Source of the DNA: Ciona intestinalis
Taxonomy: Eukaryota; Chordata; Ascidiacea; Phlebobranchia; Cionidae
Length of the DNA: 64,000 bases
Reading direction: 5' to 3'
Assembly (NCBI RefSeq): GCF_000224145.3
Contig: NC_020166.2
Coordinates: 5,171,968-5,235,967 of the forward strand
The notes under the pieces are model-generated. The model did not search any database. It saw nothing but the letters and a program-made list of their open reading frames with translations, and had not been told where the DNA came from. Positions 1 through 13,999 of this stretch are shown piece after piece. The first letter of the stretch is position 1. Every line of letters starts with the position of its first letter. The translations under genes were made by a program, and so were the position numbers.

Positions 1-1783
1 TTCCGGGGGAAAATATTTCCTTGGTCGACTGAAGGATGCCATTAGTATACACAGCCTTGCAACACACCAAGCAAACTGTTTTTTCAAACAAACATAACTA
101 CGCTATGTAATGTATTTTGGTTAATGAGTTAGCAACGTTGTGAGGCAGTCTGATGCCACGCAAGCACAACGAAGCACATCCTGTGATGCAGCAATATTTA
201 GCAAACGTAAAACGTTTGTTGCCTCCAACCTAATGAATGCAAACCAGGAAGCAGCTACAACTGTAACTAATACGCATTACAACGAACATCTAACGTGTAA
301 TTATGCGTTGTCATAAACCTAATGACGTAAGATGATGGCAACCCTACAATTACATGGCATCTTATTACTTAAATGCTCCCAATATTAAAGTCCTTCTTAT
401 CTGACTGGTAAAGTTCTTACTACAGAAAGTAGCCTTTACATTTTTAACGCTTTGTATCCTGTTACTGCTCGACCATGAACTAGCGAGCACTGAGACGATT
501 AAGTTTCTGAAACCAAGTCCAAGTCAAGCGCGGGAAAAACGTAACTGCTGGCGACAGAGATTACTATCAACTAACGCCCTGTTATAAGGAGAGGCAAACG
601 AGTATCTGGACAGAATCACCGCTTCAGTTATCAACATACATTAAAAGTCTCAATTCCACATATTAGCCAGGCACTGGTAAAACAACCTTTACGCGGCCAT
701 TTGAACCAAATGGTACTTTCAAGCGCTATAAAATCGATCAAGGACAAACTCGTTGTAGCTATGGACGGGGTTGACTCCAAAATCGTTTTAAAGACGCCGC
801 CAGATTGTACTGTGCTCGCTTAAACCAAGACTCGCGTCCCTAACATTGTCCCGCAGGGAATTATAATAAATATAAAACAAAATTCGGGCCGAAAGTCGTT
901 TACGCGGAAACTTATTAAATCTGGATTTTAATTTTTTTTAAGTTTCATTTTATCACGCTGCGGTCATATTGTGGACTGGTGGACCCTTTATAACATATCG
1001 GTAATAACTTGCGAACAAATTTATTCTTCTTAATCCTTCAATTAGTTTTGCTGATTTTTAAGGAATGTGCGACCCATTTTGTTACATATCATAAGCCTGA
1101 CATCGCTATGCTTACCACCTGCGTTGACGTTCTTATCACAATAAGTGTTGTGGCAGCCTACAGTGTTTACATTACTCGCTCCTGCATCTAAATCTATTCG
1201 CTAATTAACAAAGACGGCGGGGTTCATTTTCCGCAACTGTGTGGTGTGCCACAACCATATTAACAACACTGGATGCATTTAATTACATAAGATCTGAAAG
1301 CTAAGAAGAACTCGCGAAATCAATGCTACCACCTGACAATATTGCTCTCGGAAATAGATTAGTTCCTGTTCTCAGGCGACCAACACCGCCGAGAGTTTAA
1401 TGATTTCTTTAAGAGAATTGTGACAGCTTCCGACTCGTGTAAAGCAAAGCAGGGCAAACGAACATTAAATAAAAAGAATTGGCGATTGCTTGCTTATTTT
1501 ATGGCTTCTATAAATAGCCCCGCACCCAATATGTTTATGGTTGATGGCGAGTATTGAATTTATCGATCAAATCTCTTCATTCCATTCAACTAATACAAAG
1601 ATTAAACACATCCGATTAACAACGCTTTTATCCGTCCGTTCTCGCTCACCGTTCTTATTGCACGATGTGAGCAATGTAGACCAGTGAAGGATCATTGTGT
1701 GCAAATACTGGATCGCTTAATAATATTCTGTATCTCCAGTCCCGTTTAAGTTCTAACGTAGGCCTATTATTTAACAAGTATAT
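1..1783. other. Non-coding stretch at the left edge
   Basis: I see no supportable gene, RNA gene or recognisable repeat here. The longest open frame (60 codons near 1009-1191) begins with TTG and has no family resemblance. The stretch lies downstream of the minus-strand exon ending at 1784. It may hold that gene's 3' untranslated region, or intron sequence if the gene continues past the window. Confidence 0.5.
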
Positions 1784-2156
1784 TTATAAAAAAAAATAAG
1801 ATAAGCACCGTGAAGTTTCCGCATCCAGGCAAGCATCTGGGTCTTCGCTCTTTGACTTTCGAAGCTTCCGCTTTTTCCTGCTACCAAACCTCTTTCGAGG
1901 CGGAGACGGAGTCCATAATTTTAATCCGTCAGTGGTCGCCAACAAGCCCGAAATAGGCGACCATATTTTCCTGCGTTCGCTGGCACGTTCGGTTTTGGTC
2001 CCAGCCGACGCAGTCCGTCCTACTTTTGCGTGAACTGCTGGCTTCGACGGATGCAAAGCTGGTAGAGAACTGCGTAGCTTTGGACTGGGCCAATTGGTCA
2101 ACGAATTTTCCGGGTTCAAGTCGCGAACTTTAATTTGTTCATCTGTCAAACGACGG
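1784..2156 (-). CDS. Basic C-terminal exon of the LIM-locus gene
   Basis: This is a 373-nt open exon on the minus strand. Its likely acceptor is at 2158-2157 (TTTCCCAG), with the exon starting at 2156. It begins with one leftover base, which matches the two leftover bases of the microexon at 3685-3653. It ends in a TAA at 1786-1784. The 124 encoded residues are Ser/Pro/Arg-rich and end in a lysine/arginine cluster (SRKKRKLRKSKSE), a likely nuclear-localisation or phospho-regulated segment. I do not recognise a family. An ATG at 2182 lies in the same frame but has an in-frame stop just upstream, so the exon could alternatively be a short first exon. Phase agreement and similar base composition favour the spliced reading. 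Confidence 0.5.
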
Positions 2157-3652
2157 CTGGGAAATCGAAGGAGAGCCTTCATGGGTCACCGGTTTAAAAC
2201 CAACCAAGCGAAACCGGCAGAAATATCAACTTTAATTCAGTTAAACACTCAACCAGACCTACAACGTATTAAACCAAATATATTCCAACGATGTCCTCTA
2301 GAATGACTGCAACTTATAAGTCTGTAAACACTGTCATAGGTGAGGATTGCATCTCTGCATTATTTAGAACAAATACTGCTGTAAACTAAAAACGACGTTC
2401 TATTTCGCAGGGCAGTTAGGAAAGTCAAATACACTGAAGACTTGACGCACTGTTGCGAATAAAGATTTTGACCACTTTGTATAAACAAGGCAAGCGCTGC
2501 GTGCGAAACTGTTTTCTTTGCGAGACGTGCTGGGGTTGAAACTTCAGCTTTGATGTGCAAAGTCACTTGATGAACAACGGAAATCAAAATGTTCTCGTTA
2601 AAACACGTCAACTCTAGATATAACCGCTACACACAACCTGCATTGTGCTGTTCAACTTTATCTTTGTTGCCTTTTTGACTTAGTGGGCTTTTAAATGCAC
2701 GCCTAGTAGAAAATTGCACCAGACCTTCTTCAGTCAACCAGTAGCGCGATTGAACTATTACGCCATCAGTTTCAGCAATACACCCTGTTTCGCCAGGAAA
2801 TGCGAACGTCAGTATTTCCAGTGCTTGCAGGTGCCACATAAACGCTCTCGCTGTGTTATTATTGTTGTCCTTTAATCGACTGATGATGCGCCATTTGTGG
2901 TTAGCAGTATATTACCTGATACTGAAAAAGGCTTTATTGCGGAATATAATGACAGCGCTGGATTTTCGTTTTGCCTCGCCGTGTCTCGCAGCACGTAACC
3001 TAAAGCCACTATATCCATGTCCAGACAACATCACGCATACATTATATATATTATATATGCACACCCACTCACGAGGTTACCACCCGTCCGAAATACACGA
3101 GTAATACACTAGATGCCCGAGACTAAATTCACTGAACTGGCACTGAGTCAGACGTATCATGATTGGCGTCGAATAGTTGCCGCAACGAGCGACATGTAGG
3201 TGCGAAGTTGCGCGTCACGTGTTCACTGCACGACAGCTTATGCGTGAGAAACCCGCCACTTGCTAATATCAACAGTTTGGTGACCCTATAGATAGGCCTA
3301 CAACAATCGGAAAGGGTATCCTCAAAACACACAAGTCTCATGTGCCAAACCACTCCAGGCATTCGTATATAATAATACTTTTAAATATTGAATCACCGTT
3401 TTTCGGATACCGTGTTAAATTTTCGCGGAAAAGTAATAAAAATAAAAAAATAAAAACCTAAACTGTGTACAACATACTTAAACATGCTTTCACGTTTGAG
3501 ATGTGTACCAACTACTTTAACAAAATATTTGATCAAGCTTGACGAACAAGCATACCAGCGGAGGATACTTTAGAGTTTAGATAAATGCTTATACATATAA
3601 ATGTATAAGGCACGTTATACAACACAGAATTGTAATGTTTAAGTAAACTTAC

Positions 3653-3685
3653 CGGGCGGTCTTTAACGTGAGTGAAGCGTCGCAT
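3653..3685 (-). CDS. 33-nt microexon continuing the LIM domain
   Basis: A strong acceptor (TTGCCTTGTTTTTCAG) and a strong donor (GTAAGT) bracket exactly 33 nt. Spliced after the exon ending at 16355 (phase 2), it reads KCDASLTLKTA. That places a cysteine two residues after the Cys-x2-Cys of the first LIM finger, the normal spacing of a LIM domain (compare the CFRC-x2-C-x3-L-L pattern of EPLIN/LIMA1-type LIMs). It is also in phase with the large exon 8140-6997 upstream and with exon 2156-1784 downstream. The remaining second-finger residues (typically YC-x2-[CHD]) were not found, so either the finger is degenerate or another exon is missing from this model. Confidence 0.5.
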
Positions 3686-6600
3686 CTGAAAAACAAGGCA
3701 ACAGTTAAAGTGAGTGAACCCTAAGATCGTTGCTTTTAATAATTACTGATTAAAGGCCATGTCATGGGTCAGTAAATAAGTTTTCGGTAAATTTCGTTTT
3801 TGTTTTTACTGCCAGTACGTGAATAAACAAACAGTAATCAAAGCGTCTGTTGATTTATCTCTGCAGCAAGCGACTTGAAAAACTCCCAACCAAAGAAAAT
3901 ACCACAAAATCCGGTTATGCATGAGATTGCCATGAAATTACCCCTCCGCCCGACATGCTTACCGTTCAAGACGATATTTTCTCGGTCTGCTCCCGGGCGA
4001 GCGCAAATTGTCAAGCCATTTTATTTCCGGCATTTTTGAATTACTTTGTGTAAACTTTTTTGGCAGATAAAACAGTGCTAAAACTTAATATATATAGCTA
4101 CAGTCTGGCTGGTTCAGTTATGTTAATCGAATTTTCTGTACAGGCTTTAACTTCGTAAAGCAACAGACAAATCTGAATCTAATGTCTGTCATACAAATAA
4201 AAGTTTAGCAACATTTATCAATTGGAACCATTATCATAATATAGTATGGATACAACCAAACACACACAACAACTGCATGGCACAGGATAACAAGCTCTTC
4301 GTTTTATCAAACGCGGCCTAAGCTCATGAAAAAAATATGTTTTTCTCTAAAACCTGACCGCAAGTCTCCATGGCTTACTTATGAGCGAATAGCAGTCTTT
4401 ACTGCCACATCGCTCCAATGCGTATTGTGATACTTTTCTCTAAAATGCGGAACTGTTTTTAGGTAAACGTGGAACAAACACCTATTAAAACAGGTAGTGC
4501 AATATCGATAAGAGCATACCAGCTGAACATTTCTAGTTTACCAAAACTAATTGGCTGCAATTATTTTCAAAATATTCAAAATAGTGCACAATTATTTTTC
4601 TAATAGCTGACATTCTGGTTTAACAACAAGAAGGTGCAGGAACTCAAAATACGCTAAATTCGTGACGTCACATTGCAGTGTGGTCACCTGTGTTGTCTAT
4701 TAACAATAGCTGGGCGATGATGACAAGGCGTAAATCACCACAGCATCGGTGCTTAAACAATGCAAGCGATTAGAGCTATTCTCAAGAATCGACTATCCGC
4801 CTGAATATTCATTACACGACCACAACAAATCGCAGAAATAGAAAAAGCACAAGTAAATGGAATAAATAACCAAACCACGAAGCGCTTTTAATTAGCTTAT
4901 GCCTTTCTCCTATTCGCAAAACAGCATGCGGTTGTTTCTAGAACACCTGCATCGCAATACACCTAACGCCCATGAAGCATACATTAAATTAGTATTGACT
5001 ACTTTCTCCCTAAACGCTACCTTAGCTTTCTTAAACGAACTTTACTGAGCATAGTTTAATATCGATTGACTCGTACAGCTTCAACCTTTCATTAACACGA
5101 GAAATATTAAAATTCTACATGAGCTGTATATGAGGCATTGCATGTTTTTGACTAACTGAAATAGTTCACCCACATCGTGAGGTTCTTTTTTACAAAACAA
5201 CCTAATATGGTGTTACAAATAGGATATTGTGCCTTCGTCATAAAAAGACCCTGCTTTTCCTTTGTAAGTCGAACACATCTATTTCTCAATAGGTCGACGT
5301 ATTTTACGTCATCAAACCGAAATCACATCAAAAAAATTTCCGCCTGACAACAACCTGTACACCTTACTACAACATTTCCTAATGTTGCTAAACTGTACCA
5401 GAAATGGCTCCTAGACTTCAAGGAACCGGTGGAAACTTGTTTATAATGTCGTCACCAGTTTCCAGCTGTGACGGAGCGAATCTTTTGTCTGCGCCCATTT
5501 CAAATTTACCAGCTGTAACATTACTGACAATAAATCACAACGAAATCTTATTTCGAAGTAGAAACAAACGAGAAAGCAATTTATCATAATGTCATATCGT
5601 GAGTGCATAATTAAAACAATAACGAATACATGGCTTAACCATATACAAATCTGTATTAACACAGAACACTTTCATTTGTAACAGGTTATTCCTGAACTGA
5701 CGTATACAGTGCATGATCTGTTTAACTACTGACCGACCACCGAATACACCTAACACATAGCGTATATACTACACTTGGTATATTTGGAAGTTTCTTTATG
5801 CTCGTGTCGATAATGCTGCTGTCTATACTATCAGCACGTTCTAATACTGAAGTGAATGACTTCATAAAAACATAGCTTACTAAAAAGATATGAATCAATT
5901 TGAAACCTTGAATGAATCAAATGTAACTAATCACCACAATCCAGTAACCGACTTCCCAATAACATATTCGTTTTGATCAAAATAAAGCTATCCATAGTCA
6001 TCCTAACCAACAAACCACCAGGGATCTGTTCTTAATAAGATTTCCAGGCGGAGATAAACACAGTAGCAGGAATCCTCTCTGACAGTACACGCTTTATATT
6101 TACACAAGATCACTGACTGTTGGTTACGCAAACTGTTAAGTAGTTTGTTGGTTCGCATGATTAATTAGTTCTAAAATCTTAAACAATAATCAGGTAACCA
6201 CTCATCTAGCTGCAGGAAGCTAGCACATAACTTCATTACTTGTGGGACAACCATGAACATCAACAGATAGCAAATGGTGTGATACGAATAACACAATGTG
6301 TCCGTCAAGGATCTAGAAGCAGAGTTTTACCGCACGCCCTCAGTTCGATATACATACATTCGATACAGTGTCGCTCGAAGGCGCAGCGGAGCATAAATTA
6401 CGACATTGTACGAAAAGCCGACTGATAAAATACCACAGTGTTTCAAATATTCAATGCGTTCAAAGTCAACCAAATGAAGAAAGAATAATGCCACAATGTT
6501 GGCACCAACCATTCACACGCCAATAATACAAAGTATTTCCTTCTGGTCTAATTTACTCAATTCGAAGTTTAACGGAAATACTGTGTTTGGGTTTCGTGGC

Positions 6601-6996
6601 AACGGAAGTCATATTCTTGACAGCTAAATTGTGTGCCGTACAATAAGCTTACGACCCCTGTTAAAACTACAACCAATATTTTGGTAAAAATATTTGACCT
6701 AACCACTTAGGGAGAATATAAACATAAATGAGCCATATGTGACATTGCCCTTTCCACCTTAACTAAAAACACAAGAACCACGGAGTATGTGACGAAGTGA
6801 TACGGCATGCAAAATAAGTCTGTAACAGGAGACAGGGTCAAGTGGCAGAGACCACGAGATTAGTATACCTGTCTTAACACGTGTATAGTTAAGTATGCCT
6901 TTCAGACCCGTCGGTTTAAAAACAGTGAGCTCTGAATGAATTCCTATTCACACGTAAAATACCACGCACACCGCACACAGCAGAAATTATATTTAC
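3686..6996. other. Intronic or intergenic AT-rich DNA
   Basis: There is no gene I can support between the microexon and the large minus-strand exon. A perfect CRE palindrome (TGACGTCA) lies at 4663-4670. Short open frames at 5404-5662 and 6240-6512 lack splice context and family resemblance. Confidence 0.4.
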
Positions 6997-8140
6997 CGTC
7001 TCTTCTCGCTCTTCTGGTGGCGACGGAGGATAGGCCGAAGTTTCCCACTAAACGATGATGAAGATGAATTGGAAGAAAGTGAAGATGCAGAGGACGCCTT
7101 TCTGGACTTTCTTCTGGATGATATTTCTTCCCTTATCTTATTTTCCGGTAACGATTGTCTCCTGCCTTCTGCAGATTTATCCGATTTTTCGCCGACAATT
7201 TTAGAAAGGCTGAAAACATTTTTAAATACGCTGAAGCCGTTGGTAACAGAATTCCTCCTGAGAGAGAATATGGGAAGAGACCGTCGTCTTCCTTTCTTAG
7301 CGTCCGAGTCATCCGGCGAGTCTTTTTTCGGCCGCAAAACAACTTTCACTTTGGAAGATTGTTCAGTCTGTACGTCATTATTTGTTTCGGTATTATCCGT
7401 AACGATTTGGTTAATCTGTCTGGATGGTTTAACTACCGTCACCAAAGTATCCTTTGTTTCCAATGTTCCGGTCTTTGTCTGCATATTTGTAGACTCATTT
7501 GAACTAACGCTTGTGTTTTGCATCGTAGCTGCATCAAAGATTGTTGAAATGTCTTCTGAAAAACCAACGGAAAGTTCTAAAGTTTCTGGTCGCGCTACCA
7601 TAGAAACTGGGCGTTTCGGTCTCTCTTGCTTTTTAGGTCTAAGTTGAACAGAAAGCCTGGGCTCCTTCGTGTGCGGTTTGCCAACAACTTCACCATTACC
7701 GTAGTCTACGCTAACAGGTTTATTCTCGTTTCTTTCTGCAGTGAGCTTGACACTCCCGCCTTCTACCCCTGAGCAAAGTCGAGAATCGAGTTCATTGTAC
7801 AGAGAAAGTCTGTTGGAGTTTGTAGGGGGCTTTCCCGGCGTTAGAGGCCGTGAAAGAGTCACGGTTCCAGCTCGTCTTCTCCTTGTTGCTGGGAAACGAG
7901 GCGTCCACGGATTCTCGTAACAGTTTGTGAAGCAGCGGTCGGGAGATATTGTAGGATCGACAGCTTCTTCGTCATTCGAATGTTGCAGTTTTTGTGGAGA
8001 GAAGAACAAATCCTCCGGCCTCATCATTGTGGCTGGTGGTAAAGTCATCTTTCTATACTCTGTTATGATTCTTGTGTATTCCTTCACCTCAAAACAACTT
8101 GTACAGCACTTCCTCGCGGCTCCTTTTTTATCACACAAAT
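6997..8140 (-). CDS. Large Ser/Arg-rich exon with four RRxS motifs
   Basis: This 1144-nt exon stays open on the minus strand with codon-like composition. Its probable acceptor is at 8142-8141 and its donor is GACG|GTAAAT at 6997. Alternatively translation may start at the ATG at 8048 (MTLPPATMMRPEDLFF), giving a first coding exon. The protein is hydrophilic and low in recognisable domains. It has an acidic/Thr middle part and a basic C-terminus carrying RRRSLP, LRRNS, GRRQSLP and SRRKS, all matching the basophilic kinase pattern RRxS, followed by a serine run and a terminal KSEKRR. The donor phase (2) matches the microexon at 3685. The acceptor phase does not match the upstream LIM exon at 16355, so this may be an alternative first exon of the same locus or a separate gene. 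I do not recognise the family. Confidence 0.6.
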
Positions 8141-9889
8141 CTTAACCAGTATGAAAATAACAGTTACCTAAGTTACTAGAATAGTCCCGCCTGTGTACAT
8201 ACAAACAAAGCAAGTGTGATAAATAAACAAACGAAGCTTCACTGACCGGAACTAACTAACCGACTTTACATAGTTGTAAATGTAACAGACAGGCATCTTG
8301 GGCAACAGGAAAACGAACCTTTATTACGTAACAAGGCATTCAAAAACGTCACTGCTGGTCACCGAATGTTACAGTACGTGCTGTGTCATTTATAACTTCC
8401 GTTTCACATATCGCTGATTTTTAACGTGGGGGATAAGTAGGTCGTATATAGTCATTCGTATGTGAATGTTTCTGTCTGTGTGACAACCAGTGCTATAATT
8501 GGTATGGTGGTATTTAAACTGGAACACCCCAGCGCTCGCTAATATGTACATGTACCTATTTGTTTTAGACGGTACAAATATATTCGTAAGATCGATTGCG
8601 CAAATAAACAGTCTACTACCTACAACAATAGAATATATAATAAACTAAATGACAAATATATTGTTATATCTGCTATTCTTAATATAACACGTTGTTTCTT
8701 TACCTAGTTTCCAGTAGTTAACGATATAAAAGTTGACCTATTCTAACTTCGCCAGCCCTGCCCCTATTAAATGCGCCGGTGAATGACGACAACGTGGAAA
8801 AGTTACGTGGAAATCGGTGATAAATCTTCGTCGTTTAATTGAACTGTGACTTCTTTATGTCGATCACGAAACTCGATTGAAAATTACCTTCTATGCGAGT
8901 ACGACCACCAAATTGGGCGAGCGAGATAATTGCAGGTAATACGATCTCTATATCGCTTACGGCGAGTCCTTGTTTCCCAAGCAATATGACGTCATTTAAA
9001 TTTTCACAAAGATTTAAAAAACATTAAAAGATACTGAAATACTCTTTAATTGAATTGCATACAATCCAACGTGCTAGCATAACTATATTAAATATTTGCT
9101 TTATCCTTATATTGCATGCTGTATGGGGTATATATAGCAACAAAAATGTCAACACACAAAACGTATTCATTATTTCCCCGAAAGCCGATAATAGAAACGG
9201 GTGCAGTCAGCGGCTAAACGTTTCCATATTCATTCCCTGCTGCTATCAACTTACAATCCGACACCATTTTTCGACCCAAGTGGCGACAAATTACTTGGAA
9301 ATCTAAAAATGTTTTTGTTTTGCATTCTGGTAATATTTTCCCTTTGCAGCGTTTATAATATATGCACATAGTTACAATACAACCCATAATTTTCACATAG
9401 CTGAATTCAATTAATTATTACATATAGTTGCTACTCTGAACTCCTGTTTGTTCGCTCGTCAAATGGATTAATTAAATAAGAAATCAAAAAAATCAGCCCT
9501 GGTCGTAATCAGTATGAGAGACAACTGCAACTCGCTGCAGAATCCTACTTTTTGACCGCGTGAGCACGTGAGTAGTAAAAAGGGCCGATGCGTTGACACG
9601 CAGCACGCGTGTGTGTGACGTAGTGTGAACGAACAAAGGCAGAATGAATACGGAAGTTACAAAACAGATGTTTGACACGGTAGAAACAAATTTTGTTTGT
9701 TTGAGTTTAAACAAAAAAAACTGTGAAACATAAAACGAAACTGCGACATACAACAAAATATGCGGTTTAGATATCTGGGGCTCTTTTAAAACTTACGGTT
9801 TCTTAGTTGTTCTGAAGTATTATGATGTTACATTATTCTAACTAGGAAATTTTAAAATATATTACTTTGGAGTAACATGGTTTACTGTT
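8141..9889. other. Spacer without supportable gene
   Basis: This is AT-rich sequence upstream of the large minus-strand exon. I find no coding exon with convincing splice sites and no known repeat. It could contain promoter sequence for an isoform that starts with that exon. Confidence 0.35.
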
Positions 9890-10053
9890 CTAACGTAAAT
9901 CCTATATTTTCGGATCGTGTTTTGAGCAAGTAACAACGCTATTTTAGAGTCCTGGGGGACGGTTAAATGATTTCGAAAATATTTTTTTTACTGTCCTAAA
10001 TGGGATAAAAGAGAGAATGAAAACATATCCCATCTTACCCCACCCTACTATAC
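9890..10053. repeat. MITE-like short repeat, copy with intact right end
   Basis: The right end reads CATCTTACCCCACCCTACTATA, the inverse of the GTAGGGTGGGGTAAGATGGG left end seen in other copies. The internal marker TTCGGATCGTGTTTTGAGCAAG is also present. The left end is eroded. Confidence 0.7.
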
Positions 10054-11309
10054 CTTCCAGAACGACACAAAACATACGCCGAACCAAGTTTGATAGGATT
10101 AAAAATAAACGATTAGGTTAATTATCCACAAGTGTTGATTGATTAGATAGATTATGACATCGGAGCTGTGACGTCATGCCGAGAAAACGTTAAACTTGAG
10201 TGTAAATTGAAGGTTCGGCGCTCGAACCACGGCAAGGCGAAAAATTGTAATTGTCGGTTGAAGATTTAATCTTTTGTCGGTTCGTGAAGTTTATTCGTCG
10301 CGTCAGTGACAGTTAAATTCAACACGAGGTTAAAATGGATGAGCGGTAGGTCGTTGACGAAATCGAATTAAGAAGCCTTGAGTCAGCAACCGCGAATGAA
10401 TGTTGTAATCGCCGCTTATATAATTAGACATTGAATAAATAAAGCTATTGTATAGTATAGAGTAGAACTAAATGCTTCGCACACGGAATACTACGTTTCC
10501 GATTTACACGTAGTATAAAATTGACGAAATATAAACACTCAGGATGTTCTGTATAAATTTTTGAACTCCTTAATGCATATTTTATGCGAATGACATCATA
10601 GGTGCAAAGCGGCAACGTTTTGACCGATAACCGGTCTCGTATCACGTGCCGTGTGCTGCAGCTCGTGATCTGCAATTATTGACTCGTTTTGTAAACAATG
10701 CGGCAGATGCGTACCCTTTGTATATAAAAGAGCACCGCTATTAAAAACACCGACTCACACATTTGGGTAAGTTTTGATAAAATATGGAAAACGTGAAAAC
10801 ATAATTTAATTTCATAAGTACCCAGACAGTTTCTCATTTCTACAAATTACCAAATTAAATGTACCAGAATAACCACAACTTACGTACATACTGTTTCTTG
10901 ATGATACTATACGAGTATAATGAGATAAGTAGAGACGATCAATTAGTCAAATTATCAAGAACGCTATCAGATATAAACGAGTTAGTTACGGATATTGGAT
11001 ATACAATACTTAAGTCTTAACAACGTAAACAACTGTCGACTCAGGGAGATCTCACGTCACTCTTGACAAAACAAGGACAGAAGGCGACCCCGAAATAATT
11101 AGATTTCGAACGCGACAAAAAGGCGACTGCAGTACGCACCCTATGATTACGTTCTCCAGAGGCGCAATTACCTCAGTCAACGAAAGTCGTGAGCTGTATA
11201 CTTGAATATATGGAAGTCAACACCGCTGCTAATCAACCTCTAAAGTTTATGACCAGCTTGCTTTGCCAACAAAAATTGACTAAATATTTGTAATTAACAT
11301 TCTGCTGTA

Positions 11310-11460
11310 TAGGGTAGTGGGGTAAGATGGGACATCTTCATTCTCTTTTTTCCGCCCCAAGTGATAGTAAACAAAGATTATTGATAGAATTGTTCAACCT
11401 TCTCTTCGCGACTTTAAATTAGCGTTGTTAATTTACTCTTAATAAGCTCCTTAATACTAA
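11310..11460. repeat. MITE-like short repeat, left half
   Basis: It starts TAGGGTAGTGGGGTAAGATG and shows the family's internal ATAGTAAACAAAGA and CGCGACTTTAAATTAGCG segments. No right terminus is visible. Confidence 0.6.
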
Positions 11461-13327
11461 ACAAGCGAAAATAATTGAATCGCTGACCTCGTAGGTTTTA
11501 TTTATTAGTGTAATTCGCTTTTAATATTTATGTTTCTAGTATACTGAAACGCCTCACGTGCCCGACACAAAACAACACAAAGTAAAAGCGTTTTAACATT
11601 CAACAAATATACTTAATATCCTACAACTTCGTTTAAGTGCCTGATGAAATTAATAAAGTAGTTTATCCCCGGCGTATAATCAAATTTATGATTATTCTAA
11701 CTAAACGTCGAATCATGCGATTAAAAATAACACAGTTTAGCTCAAAGTTTCACATTATGTCTCAGCATCCGGTTAAAAGCATGATAAGAACAAGTTAATC
11801 ATGCAACAAGCGTGCGTGGTAAGGGAACGTGGACAAGATTGAGACGTAACAAAAAAAGTTTAAGCCAAACTTAAAATATTTTTCATTTCCAAAACAACCC
11901 AGGTAAACACAAGGCTAAAAATTAAGTAAAACAATCGGTCGAAAACAGTTTACCTGGCCGGTTAACAAAGTACGATTCTCCAACAACGTAAATCGTCGAA
12001 CCAAACATTAAAAAGATCGTTGTTTTATCTAGGTCTAACAATACAGCTGTACTCAAACAAATAAAGCAGCTTGCCCCATAAACAGTCTAATCTCAAACAA
12101 ACCGACGCACCGCAACTGTATTTAGTTATCCTGCTACCTTGACCACTTAACCTGCCGCACTGACACCAGACAACGTTTCAAACAGGAGACTTCTTTTTGT
12201 GTTTGATTGACGGTTCGTCGCTACACGTTTTCCGACGGCCAAGCAACGCTGCAACGATGCTGTCACGAGTTCTTTCACACAAGCGCACAACTGGCTTGCT
12301 ACGCACATAGAAAACTATATATGCTAGATTACTCCGCGCATTATCGGAAGTGAAAAGTAAACATCACTAAACGCTTACCAGCAGTTTCGATACCAAATTC
12401 CACGCAATAACAGTATTGCCCCTGCTTAACACAAATGTTATGCAAAACCACCAAAAAAGGAAAGCCTACACAAATTTTAAATTTGTATGACTTGACTAAA
12501 CGTATGAAAATTTATACGTGAAGCTACTCATACGAGTGACGCACGTGGGTTAAAAAAAGGGATTTATTTTTAAATATTAGAACTTCGTAACATGGTTACA
12601 ATTCAACACGCTTCTAGTCCAATATAGATGACATTAAAACGTCCGTATGCAGTTGCTTTCAATTGTACGTGGATAGAAAAGTCATCGTTTTAGCATCCAT
12701 CACCAAATCAATTTAGATAAGAAGACCTTCCCAAAAAACTACGAAAGAGACTCCCAGAGCGCCCAATCACTCAGTCAATTGTTAAATGATTAGGAGGTAA
12801 CCCTATTCTGCTGACCCCCCTGAATGCCACTAACGATCGTTACTTGCAGTCAGCGAAAGGAAACCCAAGTTCTGTGACGTCACTTGACCACGTGATCGGG
12901 GGGTGTCTTTATAGAGATTGGCAAATGTGGTGAAGGCAAGTTGCACTTCACTGCGTGGTATAATCCCCCTTAAATTCCACTGATCGCGCAACGCATACAC
13001 TGAATGTTACACAAGCTGACCTCTGTTTCAACATCCGACACGTATTATTATTACCGATGATTATCCGCTAATCTATGCCTATCGCTTGCCAAAGGGAACG
13101 ACACAGAAACAAAACCAAAGAAAAAGTTTATCAATGACAACTACTATAGCAATTTAGTTTTCATTCTTATTAACTTGTTTATACGTTGTGGGAAAAATTA
13201 TCGACAACTTTCTGATAATTTTGCCTGCTGTATGCTTTTAATTGGACTGCATGGGCTTGGTAAACCGCATAAAACAATTACAACGTTCGTTCGTAAAATT
13301 AAGTTGAATAAAGAATAAGAACACTAC

Positions 13328-13360
13328 CATTATTATTATTATTGTTATTATAATTATTAC
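13328..13360. repeat. (ATT)n microsatellite
   Basis: A short, imperfect run of ATT/GTT trinucleotides. Confidence 0.7.
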
Positions 13361-13999
13361 CACCCCTGCTTTGGAAGTATGTGGGCGACATAAACCGGTT
13401 TTCCGATGTTTACATTTAAGCTGACTTTATATTCAATTTGCTTACATAACTTTACTTATCTTAACGAACATGCTAACTATGAACAGATTAATTAAAACAA
13501 CAAAGAGAAGGAAATTATCAGCAAAACAACAGTTCTTAAAAACTATCTTTATTAAATACGCGTTTGCAGGAACTTCACTTCTGCAACTTTCAATATCTAC
13601 ACTACAATATTTAAGCTGATTTTAAGAGAAAAAGGCATAATGTTTACATCTTAATAAATCTATATTTAAAAGTACACATGGTGTTATTTTTTTACCGCAA
13701 GATTTCCCATAGATATTACAAACAAAACAACTCATTTTAACAGTCCACAATACAGCAGTAGCATATAAATTAACACCATGCATGTCGAGATTCATGTACG
13801 TTTATAGTGACTTAAAAATGTATTTCCTTAGTATACATTATTCATACAGTATAAAGTAATGCAAGCCGCCTAAACAGACGGTCGGCGTAAGAATTTATCC
13901 ACGCGCAAAACCGCTACGTGAGATATAGACGAACAACAGCTTGGCTACAGAACCTTAAAAAAATAATGGTCATAACCTAAATTAATGATAACAATACAC

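Noticed and set aside
7069..7647. 192-codon plus-strand frame
   Set aside because: It is the complement of the large minus-strand exon, whose codon pattern and donor fit better. No splice support on the plus strand.
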